Assembly: GCA_030604585.1 (NCBI GenBank)
Contig: JAUVVP010000175.1
Location: 1 to 5,572 of the forward strand
Direction: 5' to 3'
Length of the DNA: 5,572 nt
DNA from: Planctomycetota bacterium
GTDB lineage: Bacteria; Planctomycetota; Brocadiia; SM23-32
Positions 1-4,408 of this stretch are shown here, piece after piece (position 1 is the stretch's first letter; every line of letters begins with the position of its first letter). Below the pieces are notes generated by a model, which searched no databases, was not told where the DNA came from, and was given only the letters and a program-made list of their open reading frames with translations. The position numbers were made by a program, and so were the translations under genes.

Positions 1-330
1 CTGGGCTACACGCGCACCTACGCCGACAAGATGGACCTGGCCGCAGCATCCCCCCGGGGGGACCTGGCTTCCACCGGCTACTGTCTGGCCGAGCCGGGCC
101 GCCAGTACCTGGTCTATCTGGACTCGGAAGGTGGCGTTACCGTTGACCTTTCGGATGCAGGGGGCAGCGTCGCGCTGGAATGGCTCAATCCCCGCACGGG
201 AACCGTAGCAGACGGAGGCAGGGCGGAAGGCGGGGCGGAGCGTTTCTTCCAACCGCCCTTTGAAGGCGATGCGGTGCTCTACGTCGCCGCCCTAACCCCC
301 GCCGCAGAGGGGCCCGTTGGTGCGGATTAG
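1..330 (+). CDS. C-terminal end of a DUF4038-type glycoside hydrolase-like protein (partial, 5' end outside window)
   Basis: The frame is open from base 1, so the gene begins outside the window; 109 codons remain before a TAG stop. The visible part reads LGYTRTYADKMDLAAASP, then GDLASTGYCLAEPGRQYLVY, a short acidic beta-rich stretch, WLNPRTG, and ends near FEGDAVLYVA. From memory, the pattern 'RxYAxxMDLAAxxPxGDLASTGYCLAxPGxxYLVYL ... WxNPRTG ... PFxGDAVLY' is typical of the C-terminal beta-sandwich (Pfam 'putative collagen-binding domain of a collagenase') found after DUF4038 TIM-barrel domains in secreted or periplasmic glycosidase-like proteins. The catalytic domain would lie to the left and is not seen, so substrate and localisation cannot be judged. 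The final 13 codons overlap the end of the convergent GH20-like gene. The last residues after VLYVA look like an unconserved tail. Confidence is good for the domain type and low for the function. Confidence 0.72.
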   Translation: MGYTRTYADKMDLAAASPRGDLASTGYCLAEPGRQYLVYLDSEGGVTVDLSDAGGSVALEWLNPRTGTVADGGRAEGGAERFFQPPFEGDAVLYVAALTPAAEGPVGAD

Positions 331-1161
331 CTTGAGGAGCCTCGAACGGTTGCCGGGGCGGCATGGCGCCCACATCGTCAGCAGCATCCCCGTGCCGCCG
401 AAGCGGATGATCGCGTCCCGCCACCGGCCCACGTGGTCCGGGTCCCTGCCGGGAGCGCCCCAGACCCCGAATCCCTTCCGAGTGAGCCGCCGCACCACGC
501 CCGTCAGGACGGTGCCATAGTGCCAGACCACCTGCACGACGTCTTTGGGGATCTTTCCTTCGGCGGCCCGTGCCTTCTCCCGGTGGACGTCGGCGGCGGC
601 GTAGGTCTGCTCGTCCTTCCACATCACGGTGCGCAGGTCGCGGCCCTTCAGCCCCTCGTGCAGGGCCAGGATGGCCTCGCGGTACTGCGCATGCGAGCGG
701 TCGTGGTCCTCGTCCATGCCGATGTGGAAGAAGCGCGCGGGCCGGCATTCCTCGATCAGCTCGTCTATCAGCTCGAAGGCGAGCCGCCAGTACTCGTCGT
801 TGTCGAACAGATGGTGGTAGGGGCGGAACCAGTGGTTGTGCTGGTGCAGCGCGCTCTGGGCGAAGTTCAGTTTCGGCACCACCTCGATGCCGTGCCGTTG
901 CGCCCGCTTCACCAGTCTCCTCAGATGGCTCATCGGCACGCTGTAGCGCCGCGCAAGCTCGCGGTGGGACTTGTACCTGACGCCGTCGGCGCAGTCTATC
1001 ACCAGCAGGTTCAGCCCCGCCTCGGCCATCGCGTCCACCACCGCGAGCCCCACCTTGAGGTCGAACGGCCCCTCGCGGGACTTCCGCTCGCACCAGCGGG
1101 GGTCGTAGTGCGTCAGGTGCAATAGAAAACCACGAACGGGGACGACTTCCTTGCCTGCCAT
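292..1161 (-). CDS. GH20-like (beta-N-acetylhexosaminidase superfamily) single-domain TIM-barrel protein
   Basis: This is a 289-residue protein with no signal peptide or membrane segment, so it is probably cytoplasmic. It resembles a stripped-down glycoside hydrolase family 20 catalytic barrel. A beta-strand start GFLLHLTHYD (11-20) is followed by AEAGLNLLVIDCADG (46-60), IEVVPKLNFAQS (92-103) and FFHIGMDEDH (144-153). D150-E151 matches the GH20 Asp-Glu pair, in which Glu is the acid/base and Asp positions the substrate acetamido group. Later strands carry VMWKDE (179-184) and VVWHYG (211-216), like the tryptophan-lined end of a GH20 pocket. A histidine cluster lies at 106-117 (H106, H108, H110, H116, H117). 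True GH20 enzymes usually carry an extra N-terminal domain and are longer, so this belongs to a distant subgroup and hexosaminidase activity is not assured. The ATG at 1161 is well supported by a perfect AGGAGG six bases upstream. The gene is the last of the leftward group, 111 bp after the UroD-like gene, and its 3' end overlaps the convergent glycosidase gene by 39 bp. Confidence 0.75.
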   Translation of the reverse strand: MAGKEVVPVRGFLLHLTHYDPRWCERKSREGPFDLKVGLAVVDAMAEAGLNLLVIDCADGVRYKSHRELARRYSVPMSHLRRLVKRAQRHGIEVVPKLNFAQSALHQHNHWFRPYHHLFDNDEYWRLAFELIDELIEECRPARFFHIGMDEDHDRSHAQYREAILALHEGLKGRDLRTVMWKDEQTYAAADVHREKARAAEGKIPKDVVQVVWHYGTVLTGVVRRLTRKGFGVWGAPGRDPDHVGRWRDAIIRFGGTGMLLTMWAPCRPGNRSRLLKLIRTNGPLCGGG

Positions 1162-1167
1162 TCTCCG

Positions 1168-1181
1168 CCTCCTGAAAGGAG
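1168..1181 (-). promoter_or_regulatory. Shine-Dalgarno of the GH20-like gene inside a small hairpin
   Basis: On the minus strand the leader reads CTCCT-TTC-AGGAGG, then six bases and the ATG at 1161. AGGAGG (1168-1173) is a perfect ribosome binding site and fixes the start codon. Five of its bases pair exactly with the CTCCT directly upstream (1177-1181) across a three-base loop, so the site can fold on itself. A second, weaker hairpin, GCCC-TCTC-GGGC, lies just upstream at 1190-1201. The hairpins are visible in the sequence; any control of translation is inference, and a five-pair stem is only modestly stable. Confidence 0.5.
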
Positions 1182-1215
1182 TCTCATCTGCCCGAGAGGG
1201 CTCCGGACCGGCTCA

Positions 1216-1244
1216 ACCATACCCCGTCGCCCGGCCGCCATCAA
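1216..1244 (-). promoter_or_regulatory. Candidate internal sigma70-type promoter for the GH20-like gene
   Basis: On the minus strand, TTGATG (1239-1244) is followed after exactly 17 bp by TATGGT (1216-1221). Each box matches 4 of 6 consensus positions at ideal spacing. Transcription would start near 1209 and leave a leader of about 47 nt holding the two hairpins before the GH20-like start codon. The element lies in the 111 bp gap after the UroD-like gene, long enough to suggest that the third gene can be expressed separately. The call rests on pattern only; in GC-rich DNA such matches are less frequent than in AT-rich DNA but still occur by chance. Confidence 0.35.
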
Positions 1245-1272
1245 GCGCACGGCAAATGCGCGCCGGCCAGTC

Positions 1273-2241
1273 TCACCCGGTCCCGCCCGCCAGGTACTGC
1301 TTTATCCGCAGCACGTTCTCCGGCGGCGTCTCGTAGGGCAGGGCGCCGGTGCCCAGGCACACATTCGGTCGGCCGGCTGCGAGCTCGAGGATTCTGTCCA
1401 CCTCCGCGCGGATCTGTTCCCACGTCCCCCTGGCGATGACCTCCGGCGCCGTGTTGATGCGCACGGTCACGTCGGTCCGGTCCCAGACGCAGTTCATGAA
1501 GGCCTGCTGATCGGTCTCCGCGGGACAGATGACGTACCCGGTGCCGGTCTCCAGGATGGCCTCCAGGATGGGCGCCGTATCGCCGCCGATGATGCAGGGA
1601 ACCGGGTGCCCGACGACGGCCGCAGCCCCGGCCATTGCGCTCTTGAGCGCCGGCAGCTCCACCTGCCGGAACAGCTCCGGCGACAGGAGCGGCGGCGCGG
1701 CGGCGGATTCGAAGAAAGCGATGTCCAGCCCGCCGCGACGCACCTCCCTGCACAAGGTCATCTGCCCCTCGACGAGGTGCTGGAGGGAAGCCCGGGCTTC
1801 GCCCGGCTCGAGCAGTACCTCGCACAGCAGGGCCTCGATGCCCATCAGGCCGGACGCTATCGAGAAGGGCCCGCTCACGGGTATCCGCACGTCCGCACCG
1901 GGGAACTCCCGCGCCAGGCGGGCGCCCACGTCCATGGCCATGGGAATCCGACCCGCCGTCCCGGGATCGAAGGCCGGAAGGCGCACGATTTCCCGCAGAG
2001 CGGAGCAGACGGGCTGCGTGACGGCGGGCAGGCCGACGCCGCTCGGCTGGTCCACGGTGGCTCCGTATGCCTCCGCCTCCAGGTTGTAGATGTCTATGCC
2101 CACGACCACGGGCGAGTGGCCGTAGCGGCGGTATGCCTCGGCGTGGGCCCGGAACATCAGCTCGGCGTCCCGCGAGACCTCCCAGGGACTCCGGTCTATC
2201 AGACCGGCGGCATGCTCGTAGACGGAGGGAGCGAAATCCAT
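1273..2241 (-). CDS. UroD-superfamily protein (MtaA/CmuA-like fold) lacking the zinc-site residues
   Basis: This 322-residue protein shows the C-terminal pattern of the uroporphyrinogen decarboxylase / cobalamin methyltransferase superfamily. Visible landmarks are VRIPVSGPFSIASGLMGIEA (118-137), GLDIAFFESAAAPPLLSPELF (171-191, the usual 'D.i...d......iSP..f' segment), PCIIGGDTAPILEAILETGT (215-234), and CLGTGALPYETPPENVL (295-311), matching '..GC.lp..TP.eNv'. In MtaA-type methyltransferases the third segment reads HxCG[DN]T and the fourth has GC; these supply zinc ligands. Here those positions appear to be I217, G219 and A300, so the metal site is absent. H212, C216 and C295 lie close by but out of register. 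The HemE N-terminal signature is also missing, so this should not be named hemE. The reaction is unknown. The ATG at 2241 has AAGG about ten bases upstream, next to the stop codon of the amidohydrolase gene 13 bp away, which suggests translational coupling within an operon. The stop is TGA. Confidence 0.82.
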   Translation of the reverse strand: MDFAPSVYEHAAGLIDRSPWEVSRDAELMFRAHAEAYRRYGHSPVVVGIDIYNLEAEAYGATVDQPSGVGLPAVTQPVCSALREIVRLPAFDPGTAGRIPMAMDVGARLAREFPGADVRIPVSGPFSIASGLMGIEALLCEVLLEPGEARASLQHLVEGQMTLCREVRRGGLDIAFFESAAAPPLLSPELFRQVELPALKSAMAGAAAVVGHPVPCIIGGDTAPILEAILETGTGYVICPAETDQQAFMNCVWDRTDVTVRINTAPEVIARGTWEQIRAEVDRILELAAGRPNVCLGTGALPYETPPENVLRIKQYLAGGTG

Positions 2242-2254
2242 CCGCGCGCGCCTT

Positions 2255-3007
2255 TCACATCTTCAGCAGCCGAGCAAGCGTCCCGCCGAGAACGTCCTCC
2301 TTCTCGGCGTCGCTCAGACTGAGCATGCTGATCTTGTTGATCTCGCGCGCGGCGAACGACGCGGTGTCGGGGGCCTCGTGGGGGCCGTCGGTGCCGAACA
2401 GGACCCGGTCCGCGCCGATGCGACGCACTGCGTCTTCTATCTTCCAGAGCAGGGCGACCCCGCTCACGTCCAGGAAGGCGTTCTCGCGGCCTTCGGCAAT
2501 CTCAATGAAGCGGTCGTGGCGCTCGGCACTGGCGCACAGATACTGGCCCAGATGGGCGATGATCAACCTGGTCTTAGGGAATCCTTCTGCGATGCGCCGG
2601 GCGGCGGCAAAGTCGCCGAGGAAGTCAACCAGGCACGGCACGTCCAGCTCGGCGGCCAGCTCGAAGACCGGGTCGGCCAGGTATTCGGCCAGTCGGCACT
2701 CGCCGGCGTGGAGCTTGATGCCCCGGAAGCCGAGTTCCGAGACGGCCTTGTCTATCTCCGACAGGACCGGCCGCAGGTAGTTTGGCAGGGCATAGACGTA
2801 GGGGATCAGCCGGCCGGGGAACGCCTGCGCGGCCCTTTGGGCCATGCCGATCGAGCGCCGCGTGGTGGTGGACATGGCGAACACGACGGACCTCTCGATC
2901 CCGGCCGCGTCCATGGTCTCGACGATGGTCTCCGGGGCATACTCGGTGCGCGCGGCGTCGCCGTGTTTCAGGTGCACGTGCGAATCGTAGATGGGCATAG
3001 TCGCCAT
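2255..3007 (-). CDS. Amidohydrolase-2 family metal-dependent TIM-barrel hydrolase or decarboxylase
   Basis: This 250-residue protein belongs to the compact amidohydrolase-2 (ACMSD-like) family. It begins with the strand-1 metal motif DSHVHL (H10, H12), followed by AAGIERSVVFAM (34-45), GFRGIKLHAGE (93-103), AHLGQ (151-155, H152 on strand 6) and LFGTDGPHE (203-211, D207 on strand 8). It ends GGTLARLLKM, like the family's 'GNAARLL' tail. The strand-5 position, normally 'PVLIHTG' with a metal-binding His, here reads VPCLVDFLGD, placing D128 where His is expected. Relatives hydrolyse lactones or amides or decarboxylate aromatic acids; the substrate here is unknown. The enzyme has no signal peptide and is probably cytosolic. 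The start is uncertain: GGAGG at 3010-3014 is only 2 bases from the ATG at 3007 but 11 bases from the in-frame ATG at 2998 (MPIYDSHVHL), which may be the true start. It is first in the leftward operon, with the UroD-like gene 13 bp downstream. Confidence 0.87.
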   Translation of the reverse strand: MATMPIYDSHVHLKHGDAARTEYAPETIVETMDAAGIERSVVFAMSTTTRRSIGMAQRAAQAFPGRLIPYVYALPNYLRPVLSEIDKAVSELGFRGIKLHAGECRLAEYLADPVFELAAELDVPCLVDFLGDFAAARRIAEGFPKTRLIIAHLGQYLCASAERHDRFIEIAEGRENAFLDVSGVALLWKIEDAVRRIGADRVLFGTDGPHEAPDTASFAAREINKISMLSLSDAEKEDVLGGTLARLLKM

Positions 3008-3034
3008 TGCCTCCCTTTGCGCCTGGCAGATGGC

Positions 3035-3063
3035 AGCGTAACGCGGTGGAGGGGATGCGTCAA
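3035..3063 (-). promoter_or_regulatory. Candidate sigma70-type promoter of the leftward amidohydrolase / UroD-like operon
   Basis: On the minus strand, TTGACG (3058-3063, 5 of 6 consensus positions) is followed after 17 bp by TACGCT (3035-3040, 3 of 6). The -35 and spacing are good and the -10 is weak. Transcription would begin near 3028, giving a leader of about 20-30 nt that contains the GGGAGG ribosome binding site. It faces away from the promoter at 3093-3121, and the two -35 boxes are 29 bp apart. Confidence 0.4.
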
Positions 3064-3068
3064 CGGAA

Positions 3069-3091
3069 ACCCCGTGCGGATTCTGCGGGGT
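3069..3091. promoter_or_regulatory. Interrupted 23 bp palindrome between divergent promoters (candidate operator)
   Basis: ACCCCG (3069-3074) and CGGGGT (3086-3091) form a perfect 6 bp inverted repeat around an 11 bp non-symmetric core. Centre-to-centre spacing of the half-sites is 17 bp. The repeat fills the space between the two outward-facing -35 boxes (ending 3063, starting 3093), where a dimeric regulator could control both directions. No regulator gene is in the window. The symmetry and position are seen; the operator role is inferred. Confidence 0.35.
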
Positions 3092-3092
3092 C

Positions 3093-3121
3093 TTGATAAC
3101 GGCGGAGCCGGCAGTTACTAT
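3093..3121 (+). promoter_or_regulatory. Candidate sigma70-type promoter for the rightward UroD-family gene
   Basis: TTGATA (3093-3098, 5 of 6 consensus positions) is followed after exactly 17 bp by TACTAT (3116-3121, 4 of 6). This is the best two-box match seen in the window. Transcription would begin near 3128, leaving a leader of about 50 nt before the ATG at 3178. It also argues against the in-frame TTG at 3121 as a start codon, because that codon overlaps the -10 box. Confidence 0.5.
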
Positions 3122-3177
3122 TGCCGGGCGACGATCGGTTCGTGGCAGAACGATGCCCGACGGCGAACGGGGCGGCG

Positions 3178-4200
3178 ATGAGACCGAGAGAGCGCGTGCT
3201 GGCGGCCCTGCGGCTGGAGGAGCCGGACCGGGTTCCCTACTGCGAGTTCGGCATAGACCGCGCCCTTGCCCAGCGCCTGATGGGATGGGGCGAGCCGGAG
3301 AGCCAGGCTGCCGACCTCGAACGCAACCCCTACACGGTGCAGGAGGCCACGGCCATTGCCGGCCGGCTCGGGTTGGACAACATCTTCTACGTCCTGCGCC
3401 CGCCGACGTACGCGCAGAAGGTGCCGGGGCTCGACGGCCGACTCTTCTACGGCGAGGGGATGATCCGGACCGAGGCCGACCTTGCGCGCCTCCAGTTGCC
3501 CGACCCGTGCGACGATGCGCTCTACGCCGAGGCCCGGGCCTTCGCTCAGCGGAAGGGGGACTACGCGGCGTGCTTCGTTACCCGCGTCGGCATCTTCTCG
3601 ACCATGTTCAGCATGGGCCTGGAGAACTTCTGCGTGGCGCTCTGCGAGAACCGCGCCTTCGTTGAGGCCGTGCTGGACCGCTACTTCGACTGGTCGGCCG
3701 TCGTGGCGGGGCGCGTCTGCCGGCTCGGCTTCGATGTCTTCGTGTCTACGGATGACATGGCCTTCAAGAGCGGCCCGTTCTTCTCGCCGGCCGTCTTCCG
3801 GGACCTGGTGATGCCCCGCTACCGGCGCGTGGCCGAGAAGATCACGATCCCCTGGGTCGTCCACAGCGACGGCAACCTGACGGTGTTTCTCGACGACCTG
3901 CTGTCCCTCGGCATAGCCGGACTTCACCCGATCGAGCACGGGGCCATGGACATCCGTGAGGTGAAGCGCAGCTACGGCGACCGGCTCTGCCTGCTGGGGA
4001 ACGTGGACCTGAACACCCTCGGCCGGGGCACCCCGCACGAGGTGGACGACGAGGTGCGCGAACTCATCCGCGACGTGGGGCCCGGCGGCGGCTACATCGT
4101 CACCAGCGGCAACAGCCTGGCCGGCTACCTGCTGCCGGAGAACGTCCTGGCGCTCTCCCGGGCGGTCCGCACGTACGGCCACTATCCGCTTGAGTTCTGA
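3178..4200 (+). CDS. UroD-superfamily protein of the HSDGN type (function unknown)
   Basis: This 340-residue protein is recognisable from end to end as a UroD-superfamily member. It opens with RERVLAALRLEEPDRVPYCE (4-23), has STDDMAFKSGPFFSPAVFRD (190-209, the 'eDda...g.f.SP..f...v.P.y' segment), VVHSDGNLTVFLDDLLSLGI (227-246), LLGNVDLNTLGRGTPHEV (272-289, the 'l.GnvD....l..GTpeeV' segment) and GYIVTSGNSLAGYLLPENVL (305-324). The first zinc ligand of MtaA-type methyltransferases, His, is kept as H229, but the HxC cysteine is D231 and the GC cysteine is N312. The HemE substrate motif (PxWxMRQAGR) is absent, so it is not a heme-pathway enzyme. The ATG at 3178 is chosen because family members begin '(T/R)PRERVLAAL' and because the upstream TTG at 3121 lies in the promoter. 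No clear Shine-Dalgarno is visible, only a G-rich run. It is divergent from the amidohydrolase operon, whose UroD-like protein is a distant paralogue rather than a recent duplicate. Confidence 0.87.
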   Translation: MRPRERVLAALRLEEPDRVPYCEFGIDRALAQRLMGWGEPESQAADLERNPYTVQEATAIAGRLGLDNIFYVLRPPTYAQKVPGLDGRLFYGEGMIRTEADLARLQLPDPCDDALYAEARAFAQRKGDYAACFVTRVGIFSTMFSMGLENFCVALCENRAFVEAVLDRYFDWSAVVAGRVCRLGFDVFVSTDDMAFKSGPFFSPAVFRDLVMPRYRRVAEKITIPWVVHSDGNLTVFLDDLLSLGIAGLHPIEHGAMDIREVKRSYGDRLCLLGNVDLNTLGRGTPHEVDDEVRELIRDVGPGGGYIVTSGNSLAGYLLPENVLALSRAVRTYGHYPLEF

Positions 4201-4204
4201 GGGG

Positions 4205-4259
4205 CCGCGCCGTCTGTGGGCCGCAGAGTTCCGGCCATGCTGACCCTCCGACGGCGCGG
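4205..4259 (+). terminator. Long perfect inverted repeat after the UroD-family gene (terminator-like, no T-tract)
   Basis: CCGCGCCGTC (4205-4214) and GACGGCGCGG (4250-4259) form a perfect 10 bp inverted repeat starting four bases after the UroD-family stop codon. The 35-base loop contains a second stem, GGCCG (4219-4223) with CGGCC (4232-4236). The RNA could fold into a stable nested hairpin. No run of T follows, so this is not a classical intrinsic terminator; it could still end or protect the 3' end of the transcript. The fold is clear, the role is inferred. Confidence 0.5.
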
Positions 4260-4260
4260 A

Positions 4261-4289
4261 CCAGCGCATTGTCCCCTGCCGAGCGCTGG
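4261..4289 (+). repeat. Second perfect inverted repeat, adjacent to the first
   Basis: CCAGCGC (4261-4267) pairs perfectly with GCGCTGG (4283-4289) around a 15-base loop. It begins one base after the end of the preceding 10 bp stem, so the RNA would form two hairpins side by side. No T-tract follows. It may be the second half of a tandem termination or 3'-end structure, or a regulator site upstream of the promoter at about 4316. Confidence 0.45.
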
Positions 4290-4295
4290 GGCATC

Positions 4296-4324
4296 TGGAA
4301 TGACGCCGCCCGGTGTGGTATAAG
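4296..4324 (+). promoter_or_regulatory. Candidate extended -10 promoter for the CgeB-like gene
   Basis: TGGTATAAG (4316-4324) fits the extended -10 pattern TGn-TATAAT, with 5 of 6 matches in the hexamer. A weak -35, TGGAAT (4296-4301, 3 of 6), lies 17 bp upstream. The start would be near 4331, giving a leader of about 78 nt. The promoter follows the paired hairpins, consistent with the CgeB-like gene being a separate transcription unit. It also makes the upstream in-frame GTG at 4313 an unlikely start. Confidence 0.45.
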
Positions 4325-4408
4325 TTTCAGCCGCGGGGCGCGATGGACAGCGCTCGATGCGGCGCCAAAGGGTGCGGTTCGTTTCTCTTCTGGGAGAGTG
4401 GGTGGACC

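Noticed and set aside
433..1125. Long plus-strand open frame of 230 codons inside the GH20-like gene
   Set aside because: It runs antisense to a gene with recognisable motifs and a perfect ribosome binding site; its product is a valine/proline/leucine-rich shadow with no family pattern, as expected in GC-rich DNA.
1273..2241. Naming either UroD-family gene hemE
   Set aside because: Neither protein has the HemE N-terminal substrate-binding signature, and the motif variants and neighbours do not suggest heme synthesis.
3121..3177. TTG start that would add 19 residues to the UroD-family protein
   Set aside because: The added residues are not family-like, the codon overlaps the predicted -10 box, and relatives begin at the RPRERVLAAL segment.
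3118..4269. Minus-strand open frame of 383 codons opposite the UroD-family gene
   Set aside because: It is an antisense shadow of a clearly conserved UroD-family gene; its composition is rich in Val, Gly, His and Arg and it has no recognisable motif.
4313..4408. GTG start that would add 32 residues to the CgeB-like protein
   Set aside because: The extension is not family-like and the GTG lies inside the extended -10 promoter element; the ATG at 4409 begins directly at the first predicted strand.
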